From Thermothielavioides terrestris NRRL 8126 (lineage: Eukaryota > Ascomycota > Sordariomycetes > Sordariales > Chaetomiaceae), in contig NC_016460.1 in assembly GCF_000226115.1 (NCBI RefSeq), forward strand, positions 124,001 to 188,000: DNA of 64,000 bases. Reading direction: 5' to 3'. The position numbers and the translations under genes are program-made. The notes under the pieces are model-generated. The model saw only the letters and a list, made by a program, of their open reading frames with translations, had not been told where the DNA came from and did not search any database. Position 1 is the stretch's first letter. Each line of letters begins with the position of its first letter. This document shows, piece after piece, positions 30,600 through 40,554 of this stretch.

Positions 30600-33500
30600 A
30601 TGGACGACTCGAGCGCGGTGGCCCAGGCCGCCGACAACAACCACGGCACCCACGGCACCCATGTCATCAACGGCATCAACGGCGCCGCCAAGTCGTCCTT
30701 GAATGGCCGCGCCCTGCGTCCCCGGCGGACGGCGAGACCCCGCGGGCCCGGGATGCTCGCCCGCACCCTCAGCATCGCAGCTAGGTAGGCCAGACCCGGA
30801 CACCCTGCGCTGCCCTTGGTGGCGCCGTGCTGACGATCCCCGCAGACTGCTCACCTGGTACACCATCCTGACCATCCTCCTCCGGTGCCCCGGCTCGCTC
30901 GACGCCTGCGACGACGCGAGCCCCCGCATTTGCAAGCCCTACTTGCAGCTGAAACGCGCCGTCGCCCCGCACGTCGAGCCCTACTACGACGCGTACGCGG
31001 CGCCCTACGTCGACCTGGTGCGACCCTACTACCACGCCGTCGACCAGCGCATCCTCACGCCCGGCTGGAACTACGCGAAGCAGCACGGCGGCCCGCGCCT
31101 GCAGCAGGTCCAGGCCCTCGGCCGCGCCCAGTGGGACCGGTCCGTGCAGCCGCAGGTCGACAAGTACCGCGGCCTCGCCCGCGCCCGCTACGACGAGCGC
31201 CTCGCCCCGCACATCCGCCGCGTCTCGGCCGCCGCTGGCCCCTACTACGACATCGCGCGGACCAACGCGCTGCAGACCTACCACGAGCTGCTGCTGCCCG
31301 CGTACCGCTACGCCCAGCCACGCCTGCGGGACGGCTACCGCGCCGCCGCCGCCTTCACGGGCCGCACCGTCGTGCCCGCGTTCGCCTGGACCTGGAACAA
31401 GACCTACGCCTTCCTCGACGGCACCGTCGGCCCGCGCCTGCGCGCCATCTACACCGAGAACGTCGAGCCCCAGCTCGTCAAGATTAGCAAGCGGCTCGGC
31501 CGCCACAACACCGGCAAGAAGTCGGTCCCGAAGCCGCCGCCGCCGCCATCGACGGACGCCGCGCCCAGCGTGTCGACGGAGACCGCGTCCTCCTTCGCCA
31601 AGCCGGCGGTGTCGGTCTCCGCCACGTCGGCTGCGTCGTCGGCCACCCCGCCTCCCGCCGCGGCCGCCAGCGAAAAGAGCAGCAGCGCGACGGCCCATGC
31701 CGGCCGGACGCGCGCCACCATGGAGCCCGTGCCGCCGCCCGAGGCCGACGAGCTCGAGCAGGAGAGTGAGGTGCGCCGCAGCGCGCGCGAGACCGTCGCC
31801 GCCGACCTCCGGGACTGGCAGGAGCGCTACGCCAAGGCCGCCGACGAGGGTGCCGCCGAGATCGACCAGCGCGTGCACGAGATCGCCAAGCGCATGCTGC
31901 GGCGCGACGCGCGCGTTACGGGCCAGGCGCTGCTCGAGCAGCTGCAGGTTGAGTCCATCTCGCAGCTCGTGACGCTCCGCCGCGCCATCCTGGACGTCAT
32001 CGGGACCGTCAACCGCGGCGCCGCGTCCCGCGACGACGCCCAGGAGCAGATTGTCCTGCTGGTGCGCCGCACCGGCCTGGCCGTCAAGGAGAAGGCGCAG
32101 GCCGTGCGCACGTGGCGCGAGCGCTACGAGGCCGAGTTGCGCACCGCCATCACCAAGGCCGCCGAGACGCACTTCGCCATCCTCGAGAACATCCGCGACC
32201 TCGCGCTGCAGCGCATCGGCATGAAGTGGGCCTGGATGGACGGCGTCACCTACAAGGACTGGGCCAAGTACCACCTGCTCAAGAGCCGCTTCGACGAGTG
32301 GAAGGCCGACCTCGAGACCCACATCGTCACCCACCCGACCCTCGAGGCCGCCCAGCTCGCCGCCGCCGACATTGAGGACTCCGCCATGAAGGCGGCCGCC
32401 TCGACCGCCAAGGAGCTCGCCCGCCTGAAGCAGGTCGCCGCCTGGAAGCTGGCCGCCGGCGACGCCTCCCCGGAGTTCGACAGCACGCTGATGCAGCAGG
32501 CTGCCGAGGCCGCCGAGGCTGCGAGGCAGGCAGTCGAAGGCGCTGCCGAGGCAGTCGAGCAGGCCGTCGAAGGCGCTGCCGAGGCGGTTGAGCAGGCGGT
32601 CGAGGGCGCTGCCGAGGCGGTCGAACAGACGGCCGGCGGAGCGACGGACGCGGCCGCGGACGGCATCGCACACGGCGCCAGCCTGGCCTCAGAAGCAGCC
32701 AGTTTCGCCTCGGAGGCGGTTGAGGGCGGCGCCAGCCTCGCCTCGGAGGCTGTGAGCAGGGCCACCGATGTGATGCTTGGCGCTAGCGAGCAGTCGGCTC
32801 CACTCGACCCGGAGAGCCCCCCCGCCCCGGAGAGCCCGGCCGCCCCGTCCGAGTCCGCTGCCGAGCCCTCCGTGGACCACGAGGACGTGCAGACGAGCGC
32901 GAGCGACGACGCTGCAAGCCCCGAGACCACCAGCGAGCCCGAACTCGAGACTGACCCCGCGGGGGCTGATGAGCCGTCCAGCGTCGCCGAGCCTACCTCT
33001 GATGCAAACCCCAACGTCGCTTCCAGCATGATATTCGAGACCCCTGTAACGGTCGGCAACGTCACGGAACAGACCGATGACGAGACTGGCGACCAGGCCG
33101 GCCCGGTCGAGCTGCCCGTGGAGGACACCCAGGCTGTGGAAGACCGGGAGGACACCCAGGCTGCGGAAGACCGGGAAGAAGACGACATCAAGGAGAGTGC
33201 CGGCCAGGCATCCACGACCACCTCCGTGAAGCCGGCGCTGTTTGGCGCCGCCGCGCAGTCCGTCCCCAGCCGCCAGCCGATCCTCGACGACGACGTCGCC
33301 GACGCCATGGAGTCGATGCAGGAGCACCTCAAGTCTGTCTACTCGGCAGCCATGTCGCGCGCAAACGACCAGTATTCTCGTGCGCTCTCCGTCGTGTCGG
33401 CGCAGATCCGCGGCACGCCGAACCCCGTGCACGAGCAGCTGCTCGCGTCCGTCACGGTCGCCTACAGCCAGGCCATGGCCTCGGCCAGCTCCCGGCTCGA

Positions 33501-33819
33501 CCACGCGCTCCGGGTCGCCTCCGAGCAGCTGCACGGCACGAAAACGACGACGACGACGACGACGCACATCCTGCCGACGGCCGAGCCCGCCGTGTCCGAG
33601 CAGCTGGCCCGGCAGTACGCGGCCGCGAGCAGCATCGTGTCGGAGCTGCTCGTCGGCAGGGAGCCGTCATTCTCCGAGAGCGTCGTCTCGCGGCTGAGCG
33701 CAGCGTTCGCGGCCGGCACGTCGGCGGCGAGCCAGGCCGGCGAGGCGGTCAAGAGCGTCGGCGACAGGGTGGCCAGCGCCGCCAGCAGTGCTACCGCGGC
33801 GACCAAGGACGAGCTGTGA
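30600..33819 (+). CDS. Large conserved fungal protein, SHE10-like / auto-annotated 'transcription factor hoxa13-like'
   Basis: Two exons: 30600-30784 and 30846-33819 (61-bp intron restoring an Arg codon), giving 1052 residues. A short hydrophobic segment at ~63-76 (LLTWYTILTILLRC) follows a basic stretch and may be a signal anchor. Next come Pro/Tyr repeats (PHVEPYYDAYAAPYVDLVRPYY) and a helical Tyr/Arg-rich region to ~300. A Ser/Pro/Ala-rich linker leads to a long helical domain (~370-620: DLRDWQERYAKAADEG ... MKWAWMDGVTYKDW). The C-terminal third is low-complexity Ala/Glu with tandem repeats and acidic stretches. This layout matches a conserved filamentous-fungal family often labelled 'hoxa13', although no homeodomain is visible. 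Similarity to yeast SHE10/OSW7 spore-wall proteins is from memory. The function is unknown; a membrane or secretory-pathway structural role is a guess. Confidence 0.82.
32533..32631 (+). repeat. 33-bp coding tandem repeat, three copies
   Basis: Units at 32533-32565, 32566-32598 and 32599-32631 encode VEGAAEAVEQA-type 11-residue repeats inside the SHE10-like protein. An 11-residue (hendecad) period with small and acidic residues suggests a coiled or amphipathic helix of the apolipoprotein/LEA kind. Confidence 0.85.
33121..33174 (+). repeat. 27-bp coding tandem repeat, two copies
   Basis: 33121-33147 and 33148-33174 differ at one base and encode EDTQAVEDR and EDTQAAEDR in the acidic part of the SHE10-like protein. 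Confidence 0.85.
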
Positions 33820-34134
33820 GGGCAGGCATGCCGGCATGCTGACGATAATGAACGGTGGATCGGACGGGTGGACGGAGATACACAACGGAGGACGGACGGC
33901 GGCAGCAAAATTGCATTTGGGATTCTCTCTCCTTTGTTGTATCACTACTATATATACCCTCTCTTAGGCGGTTCTGTTCGTTTAACGTTGGCTATGCTAT
34001 GTACGGTATTGAATCAATGTCTATTTACACGGGTGCCCAATGAAATGTCCAAGACACCTCGCAGCGGTCCATCAACCTCCCAGAGGAGCCCAGCCTATCT
34101 AGCAGTAGTATCCATGAATCCAATGCATCCACGC
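33820..34134. other. Convergent 3' intergenic region
   Basis: 315 bp separate two converging stop codons. The middle is AT-rich (TATATATACCCTCTC), consistent with two overlapping 3' ends. No gene is seen. Confidence 0.65.
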
Positions 34135-37100
34135 TCAAACAAACCCCCACCTCCGCGTGCCCACCGGTATCTCCTGTCCCCTTACCTGCAGCTCTTTCAG
34201 CCCCCCTGCCAGCTCGACCTCCACCGCCTCATCGTACAGATCATCGTCCTCCGGCACGGCCACGCTGCGGCGCCCCCGGTACGAGCTGCGGTGGCTCAGC
34301 TGCGACCGGCGGCTGGACTGGCACCGCCGCAGCCCAACCAGCGCCGGCGCATCGTCGCCCTCGTCGTCGCCCTCCTCGTCACCCCCGCCGCCCAGCTCCG
34401 ACACGGCCGAGAGCCTGCTGCTCGCCAGCTGCGTCAGCGCGCGGGCCGGCCGATCGTCGCGCACCGCCGGCGGCAGCGCAGAGGAGGAGGAGGAGGAGGA
34501 GGAGGAGGAAAAGGAGAAGACGGCGTCGCCGCCCGGCAGGCGCACCTCGCGCGCGCCGAGCGTCTCGGCGATGTCCAGCAGCAGCACGTCCATCGGGCAG
34601 ATGTAGGCCACCCGCTTGCGCTCGCTCCACGCCAGGATGTGCCCGCACACGGCGCCCTGCGCGCGCTCGACCACCCAGGCGCCGCTGTCCCCGGGGATGC
34701 CCATCGGCAGGACGGCGGAGGCAGCGGCAGCGGTGCCGGCGGGAGGCGCAGGCGGCGGCGTCCCGGCCACCTGGAAGAACTGGCTCGGCGACGCGCGCCC
34801 GTAGATCTTGACCGACGCCACGGCCGGCAGGATCAGCCCCGTCTGCAGCCCGCTCGTGCGCGCCATGCACTGCACCTCGAGCCCGGGCAGGCGGGCGGAC
34901 GGCGCGACCGAGGTCGGCCGCACGCCTGGCTCATCTGCAGGAGGCTCGCCCGCCGCACGGGACGACGGCCGGCGGGCCTTGGAGGACGGCCGCGGGATGA
35001 AGTTACCGGCGGGGGCGCGGTCCGCGCTGAACTCGAACAGGGCCCAGTCGATCTCGTGCAGCAGGCCGTTCGCGGTGCGCCGCCGGATCCCGCTCGACGC
35101 GTACACCTCGCCGACGGCGCACGTGTCCAGGTGGTCCTCGTCCTGCGTCTCGGCGGACGGGTAGAAGCCGTCCGGGACGTCGTCGAGCGCGGGCTGCGTG
35201 ACGATGTAGCCGTCGCCGCAGCCGGGCTCGATGCCGGGGATGTCGCCCTCCTCGGCGTACTGCTGCTCCTCCTCATCATCGTCCTCCCCCTCGTCCGAGT
35301 AGTCGCTTGTGACGGCCGACTCAGACAGCGTGTCCGAGTCCGAGTCGGAGAACACGCAGGCGTAGTCCTCGGCGCCGCTGCTGCTCTCGCCCGACTCGCT
35401 CTGCTGGTACTGCTCGGCGTACCACGCGGCGAGGTCCGGCACGCCGCCGCGCGCCATGCTGCGCTGCGGCGCGCCACCGCCCTTCGCCGCCGGCGCCGGC
35501 GCCTGCGCCTGGTCCGGGTCGTCGAGCATGTGGTGCACCGTCATGCCGTACGGCCGGTCGTCGACCACGACGAGCCCGCCGAGGCTCACCGGCGGCAGGT
35601 GGCGGTCGCCGATCCACGCGCCGATGCTGGCGCCGTTGGCCGGCCGCGCCTGGTAGTCTGGGTTCGCGGCCACCGCCTCGTCGTGGCCGGGGCGGCCGCC
35701 GCCGTCCCCGCGCGAGCGCAGCACGCGGCCCCGGCAGACCTTGAGCGCGAGGCCCGCCGGGCCGTCGAACAGGCCGCCCAGCTGCTTCTTCAGGATCGCG
35801 CGGACCTTGGCCACGGACGTGCACACCACCAGGACGGTCGGCCGTGTCCGCTGCGGCGACTCGCCGATCGACTCGAGCGAGATCTCGACCGACTCGGGGT
35901 GCCGGCGGTAGAACTGCCGCAGCGCGCTGTTGATCTGCGGCATGAACACCGTGTTCCACCGCTCGACCATCTCGGGCGGCAGAGGGACGTGCGGGTACAG
36001 GCGCATCCGGGACCGCCGCGCGGGCTGCGGCGCAGCTGTGTCTGTTAGCACGGGACTGCGCTGGCTGGGCCGGACCGACTCACCTTGGCGCAGGACCTGC
36101 GTCTCCTCTGCGGGGGCCCCAGCCGTCTCCCCTGACGGGTCAGCCGGCGGGCCAGCCGACGGTCCTGCTGACGGTCCTGTTGACGGTTCTGCTGACGGTC
36201 TTACCAACGGTCCAGCTGACGGGCTCCCCGCGCGTTCCGCCGCGCGCGGCTGCGCGGGCTCAGGCCGCGGCTCGCCGAGGTCGTCGCCCAGCCGGTCTTC
36301 CAAATTACTCACGCCGTCGAGGATGCAGCAGGCTTCGAGGTAGCGGCTGGTGCGGAACTGCACGCGCGACACGATCTCCTCGGTCGTGCGGGAGCCGGTC
36401 AGCTCCTGGTCGACGGCGCTCCAGCACGTCTGCACGGCCTTCATGTAGAGCGTGCCGCAGCGGATGGCCAGCTGCTCCAGCACGGACTCGGGAAGCGTCG
36501 ACGACTCCGGGTCGGCCACCAGGTTCTCGAGCTTGGTCCAGAGGCCGACCGACAGCAGGATCATGGCGAGCGAGTAGAGGTCGAAGGTCTTGGAGTCGGC
36601 GTTGTGGGCGAGCGGCGACTGCGCGCTGTTGCGCGGGTCCAGCGGGTGCCGGTACAGCGAGTAGGTGCGAGGCGTGTCGGGAGACCGCGGGTCCGAGAAC
36701 AGGTCGAAGGACGAGAGCAGCGGGCGGCGGATATCGACCTCGCCCTGGGTGATGCCGCTGATCTCGGGATCGGTGCCGACAGCGTTGCAGAACGAGATGT
36801 TCTCGCCGACAAGGTTGCCGTGCGTGATGCCGCGGTCGTGCATGTCGAAGACGGTGTTGGCCAGGTTCGCCGCCAGCCGGAACTTGGCCTCCAGCTTGGG
36901 CTCGAAGTCCGGGCGGGCCAGCAGGTCGGCGAGCGTGCACAGGTTGTACAGCGGGTTCTGCGTCAGGTGCTCGAACGTGACTGGGTTGAAGGTGCGCGGG
37001 AACTGGTAGACGAGTCCGAAGCGCGACCGGTCCATGTCCTCGTAGTAGGCTAGCAGCCGTGGCAGGCCGGTCCACGAGCCCGGCGACCGCTGCGGCTCCG

Positions 37101-37935
37101 ACTGCAGGCCCGTCGACAGCCGCTCGAAGCGCTCCATGGGCGGGCCGATGCCTGTGGCCGAGAAGATGGGGTCGAACGGGGCGTACTCGAGCAGCAGCGG
37201 CGTCCGCGCGCCCGCCGTCGGCGCCAGCTCGGCGTGCGCCTGCCGGCTCAGGAAGACGATCTCGCGTGCGCGCTCCGGCTCGGCCCCCTCCGTCATGGGC
37301 TCCGCCTGCATCGACCGCAGGGTCGTCAGCGCCGCCGGGTCGACCTGCCGCGGCGCCTGGATGCGCGACGACTCGAACGGGCGCAGCTCCTCGGCCGCGG
37401 GCGCCGGCCGCGCCGCGCCGCGCGCCGCCGGCGGCGATAGAGCGTACGACGACCGCGTCCGCGAGAGGTCGTATAGCGTGTCGATGGACGTGGTCAGGTC
37501 GCGCAGCAGGTCCTCGAAGCGGGCCTTGTCCCACACGACCATGCGGATCTTCTCGCCCGGCCGCGGCGGCTCCTCGGGCACGCGCTCGCCGGCCAGCCCG
37601 CGCGAGCTGTTCCACAGCGGCTCCGCCTCGGCCAGGATGTCCTTGATGGTGGACATGATGCTGCCGACCACCTCGCTCAGGCCGGCGCGCGACAGCGACG
37701 AGTCGATCAGCACCTCAGCGGCGTGGGCCGGGTCTGACCACTCCAGGCCCCAGCTGACCAGGCGGTCCTTCTGGATGCGCAGCTTGCGGTGCAGCGACCG
37801 GATCTCGGGGTCGCCCTCGCCGTGCCGCGCCGGCTCCTTGACGAAGTCGGACGACTTCTTGGTGTCATTGTACAGCCGGCTCAGCCGCCGCTGGAACGCC
37901 GGCAGCTGCACGCCGCCCATCGGGAGGGGGTCCAT
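34135..37935 (-). CDS. HeLo-like domain / pseudokinase / trypsin-like protease fusion
   Basis: A single-exon ORF of 1266 residues. Residues ~10-160 are helical and follow the HeLo (prion-inhibition and propagation) pattern: LHRKLRIQKDRLVSWGLEW, a middle helix SEVVGSIMSTIKDILAEAE, then KIRMVVWDKARFEDLLRDL. Residues ~300-540 have a kinase-fold C-lobe: THGNLVGENISF replaces the HRDxKxxN loop (catalytic Asp is Asn374), SSFDLF replaces DFG, and TFDLYSLAMILLSVGLW is the F-helix, so it is a pseudokinase. Residues ~570-605 are GPSA-type repeats. Residues ~645-1140 carry a trypsin-like pattern: YGMTVHHML (His801/802), EIDWALFEF (Asp963) and IPGDSGAWVVE (Ser1084). A long acidic Ser/Asp insert (~845-895) lies between His and Asp. 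HeLo-kinase proteins are linked to fungal incompatibility and cell-death signalling. The classical hydrophobic N-terminal helix of pore-forming HeLo domains is not evident. The domain calls are by eye. Confidence 0.72.
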   Translation of the reverse strand: MDPLPMGGVQLPAFQRRLSRLYNDTKKSSDFVKEPARHGEGDPEIRSLHRKLRIQKDRLVSWGLEWSDPAHAAEVLIDSSLSRAGLSEVVGSIMSTIKDILAEAEPLWNSSRGLAGERVPEEPPRPGEKIRMVVWDKARFEDLLRDLTTSIDTLYDLSRTRSSYALSPPAARGAARPAPAAEELRPFESSRIQAPRQVDPAALTTLRSMQAEPMTEGAEPERAREIVFLSRQAHAELAPTAGARTPLLLEYAPFDPIFSATGIGPPMERFERLSTGLQSEPQRSPGSWTGLPRLLAYYEDMDRSRFGLVYQFPRTFNPVTFEHLTQNPLYNLCTLADLLARPDFEPKLEAKFRLAANLANTVFDMHDRGITHGNLVGENISFCNAVGTDPEISGITQGEVDIRRPLLSSFDLFSDPRSPDTPRTYSLYRHPLDPRNSAQSPLAHNADSKTFDLYSLAMILLSVGLWTKLENLVADPESSTLPESVLEQLAIRCGTLYMKAVQTCWSAVDQELTGSRTTEEIVSRVQFRTSRYLEACCILDGVSNLEDRLGDDLGEPRPEPAQPRAAERAGSPSAGPLVRPSAEPSTGPSAGPSAGPPADPSGETAGAPAEETQVLRQGESVRPSQRSPVLTDTAAPQPARRSRMRLYPHVPLPPEMVERWNTVFMPQINSALRQFYRRHPESVEISLESIGESPQRTRPTVLVVCTSVAKVRAILKKQLGGLFDGPAGLALKVCRGRVLRSRGDGGGRPGHDEAVAANPDYQARPANGASIGAWIGDRHLPPVSLGGLVVVDDRPYGMTVHHMLDDPDQAQAPAPAAKGGGAPQRSMARGGVPDLAAWYAEQYQQSESGESSSGAEDYACVFSDSDSDTLSESAVTSDYSDEGEDDDEEEQQYAEEGDIPGIEPGCGDGYIVTQPALDDVPDGFYPSAETQDEDHLDTCAVGEVYASSGIRRRTANGLLHEIDWALFEFSADRAPAGNFIPRPSSKARRPSSRAAGEPPADEPGVRPTSVAPSARLPGLEVQCMARTSGLQTGLILPAVASVKIYGRASPSQFFQVAGTPPPAPPAGTAAAASAVLPMGIPGDSGAWVVERAQGAVCGHILAWSERKRVAYICPMDVLLLDIAETLGAREVRLPGGDAVFSFSSSSSSSSSSALPPAVRDDRPARALTQLASSRLSAVSELGGGGDEEGDDEGDDAPALVGLRRCQSSRRSQLSHRSSYRGRRSVAVPEDDDLYDEAVEVELAGGLKELQVRGQEIPVGTRRWGFV
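34480..34515 (-). repeat. Trinucleotide run encoding poly-Ser
   Basis: GAG/GAA triplets on the plus strand encode a Ser run with two Phe near residue 1145 of the HeLo/protease protein, just after the trypsin-like domain. Confidence 0.8.
36130..36231 (-). repeat. Degenerate 12-15-bp repeat encoding GPSA/GPPA units
   Basis: The stretch encodes PSAGPLVRPSAEPSTGPSAG and onward, a Pro/Gly/Ser/Ala linker between the pseudokinase and the protease part. Copies are imperfect, with frequent GACGGTCCTGCT-like units on the plus strand. Confidence 0.7.
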
Positions 37936-39336
37936 TGTTGGAGGTTGGCGTGTGGTGCTTCAGCACATGTCTGGGCGGGTGAGTGAGGGGCTCGCTGTGT
38001 GGTCGACGCGAGCTGTTTGCAGTCGATTCTCAGTTCAGGTGAAGCTGGGGGCAAAAGTAGCCGTTGTCGCGGGAGCTTTTGAGGTCTGGTCCTGGAGCGA
38101 GCCGCCCATCATCCTTCATGACGGACAGGCGCCAATGCTGAGCCGGTTTATCTCGCTGCCTACCGGATGCGCCCCAAACTGTGCACGGCATTTGGGCTGT
38201 GGTGCGGGCCCCGGTGCAGAATGCTGCTGCCTGGGCGCCAGCCAATCGCCAGCTGCTGCCGCTGGCCCCTGAAGCCGCCTTGGCGCAGCCTCGCACGTGA
38301 TGAAACCCGATCTGCCGATTACCTTCGCTTGCGGGGCACGGAGCACTCCGCAGTCCCGAACTTCGGTGGGGCCGGGTAGCCCCACAGGCCGGCGATTCAG
38401 CGAACGGAACCTTCGGCACGGTCGGCCGGAGGTCTGGTGGCGGGGTTAGGCAGGTTGCCGGCTACCGTAGGTGAATATTTCAAGAGAGCCGCGTTTCGTG
38501 GCTCTGTCGCCGCAACGGAGAGTTCTCGGCTAGTTGCAAGTTTGCCACGGGAGAGCACAGACACGCAGACAACACCTGAGACCATCTCGGAGCGACATGC
38601 TTGTCTCCATCCACCTCTCGTCCCGTCCGGGAAAGGTAGTGACTTTTGAATGAACACACAGAATCGCGAGGTGGTTGCGCTGCTTCGGCAGCGCCAGAAA
38701 CGGTAACGTTAGCCTAATCGATGTCCTTCCGATGAAGGCACAATTCAATCTTCAACCCACCGTCGGGTAATACGTCCACTACTTATATTCTGAACTGAAG
38801 AGTGACACAAGAAGCAGGCAGTAGCTCACAGAGGGCCGATTGACTCTGTGTCTAGGACAACTGGGCGCCAACACCGCGTTTCAGGGTTAGGTCTAACAGT
38901 CCGTCCAGCATCGAGTTGTCAACTTGAAAGGTGTGAGCATTAGAATTGATTGAGCATAACAGAAGCTGTAAGTCTAGCAACAGGTTTGATGGAATGTGCA
39001 ATATCGTAATCTCGTAACAACAAGAAAAACATAAAAAGCAGAAAACCATAGCAAGAATACAAAACCCATAGCTCCAGCAATGCAGCGCCCGCTCCAGCAC
39101 GGGCATCCAAAGATGCCAGCAGATACAGATGTTGGTACAGCAGCCCCCACCGCTTCCAGGACCAAGCGAGCTCCAGCAGCCGAAGCCACGAGCACACAGC
39201 TTGTCCGTCATCTCCCCCGCAGCGTCATGCTTCCACCCTGTGTGCCGGCCGTTAAGAGGGCCAGTCCGATCGCAGCGCGCAGCTGCATAGAGAGCCGAGA
39301 TCCAGGGCAGTCGGGGACCTCATTGTGGCGGACCTG
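37936..39336. other. Intergenic, no gene recognised
   Basis: 5' flank of the HeLo-protease gene and 3' flank of the Ser-rich gene. A Cys-rich minus-strand frame at 38852-39211 is interrupted by overlapping alternatives and shows no domain. Confidence 0.5.
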
Positions 39337-40554
39337 CTACGAGCCGTCGCGGCCCAGCACCACCCAGGGGTCGCCGTCGCCGTCGCCTGCCTCCCCTTCC
39401 ACCAGATCTGCTGCCCCTGCCGTCGCGGCGTCCTCCTTAAGCCCATTACACCCTTCCAGAACTGCCCATGCAGATTCGTTTTCCTCCTCCCCGCCGCAAG
39501 ATGAAAGCTCCGAAACAGAAACAGACTCAAGGAAATCGTCGGCCGACACCGCAGACACGGCGTCGTCCGCCAGTTCGTAAATGACGGTCAGCCGGGGGGA
39601 ACTGCGGCCGGCGTCTCTCGGGGAAGCGTCGGGCGCCCAATGGTCGTCCGCCGCCACCCGCTCGTAAGCAGAACCCGAGAGCAACCAGCCAGCCAGTGTC
39701 TCGTCCTCGCCAAACGCCGAAAACGCCAGATCCACCGAGAGGGCAAAATTCTGCTCCGCCCCCGCGTCCCGCCCGCCTTTCTTCCTGGCGGGCCTCACGC
39801 GCAGCGAATACACGGGCTCCGGGCGGACAATGCTCGCCAGCGAGAACCCCTCGCCGCGCTCGTGCTCGTCGTCGTACAGCAGTCCCAAGCGGTAAAGCTC
39901 CGCAACCTCCGCCGCCTCCTGCTCCTCCTCGTAATCCCGCTCCCCCCTCGAGCGGCCGAAACACCGCTGATCCGTCTCCTCCCCCTCCAAATTCCCGCTC
40001 ACGCTCTCCGCGCCAGACTCCCGCCTGCGCTTGGCCGTCCGCTCGTCGCGGAACGCGTCCTGCCGCTCCAGCGACGGCGGCCGCCGCCGCGGCGACAGCG
40101 ACGCGCTCCGACTCCTTCTGCTGCTGCTGCTGCTGCTGCTGGTGGTACTGCTGCTGATACTGAAGCTCCTGTCTTGCGCGTCCCAGCCCCGCCCCCAGCC
40201 CCAGTCGCCGGGCAGCGGGACGTCGGAGCGCGCCAGCGCCCGGCCCTCGGCGGCGTCGTCGGCCCAGGGGTAGCTCGGGCGGCGCGCGTGGCGGAGACGG
40301 GCGGCGCGAGCGCGGCGGGGGGGTGTATGCGCGCATCGGCTCGGGTTGAGCCCCTGGGCGGTGTTGTCGCCATGGCTGGTGCCGCGCGAGTGGGTGGTGC
40401 GGAGGGGTCGGCCGCCGCCGCGACAGGACGGTTTCTCCGTGGCGCCGAGGTCTAGGTCTGGGTCTGATTCCGAGATGGTTGAGGTCCCGCCCGGGGGAGC
40501 GACCCCGGATGTGAGCGAGTTGAGGGAGGAGGGCTCGCGGAGGAGAAGGCCCAT
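39337..40554 (-). CDS. Ser-rich acidic protein of unknown function
   Basis: A single-exon ORF of 405 residues from the ATG at 40554. The N-terminal half is disordered and Arg/Ser/Pro-rich with a Ser run from a CTG repeat (SSSTTSSSSSSSRRSRSAS) and a basic patch (ERTAKRRRES) that could be a nuclear signal. The C-terminal half is acidic and more ordered (EEEQEAAEVAELYRLGLLYD; FALSVDLAFSAFGEDETLAG; SPRLTVIYELADDAVS). It ends with WAVLEGCNG ... DPWVVLGRDGS. I recognise no domain. The ordered C-terminal half, the strong GC3 bias, a good start and a possible TATA box 230 bp upstream support a real gene. The opposite strand is also open over part of it, which lowers confidence slightly. Confidence 0.65.
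   Translation of the reverse strand: MGLLLREPSSLNSLTSGVAPPGGTSTISESDPDLDLGATEKPSCRGGGRPLRTTHSRGTSHGDNTAQGLNPSRCAHTPPRRARAARLRHARRPSYPWADDAAEGRALARSDVPLPGDWGWGRGWDAQDRSFSISSSTTSSSSSSSRRSRSASLSPRRRPPSLERQDAFRDERTAKRRRESGAESVSGNLEGEETDQRCFGRSRGERDYEEEQEAAEVAELYRLGLLYDDEHERGEGFSLASIVRPEPVYSLRVRPARKKGGRDAGAEQNFALSVDLAFSAFGEDETLAGWLLSGSAYERVAADDHWAPDASPRDAGRSSPRLTVIYELADDAVSAVSADDFLESVSVSELSSCGGEEENESAWAVLEGCNGLKEDAATAGAADLVEGEAGDGDGDPWVVLGRDGS
40118..40141. repeat. (CTG)8 microsatellite
   Basis: Eight CTG triplets lie inside the Ser-rich coding sequence and encode a Ser run on the minus strand. Confidence 0.85.

Noticed and set aside
33868..36048. 726-codon plus-strand frame under the HeLo/protease gene
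   Set aside because: It runs through 3' intergenic sequence into antisense of a clear gene. The composition is shadow-like.
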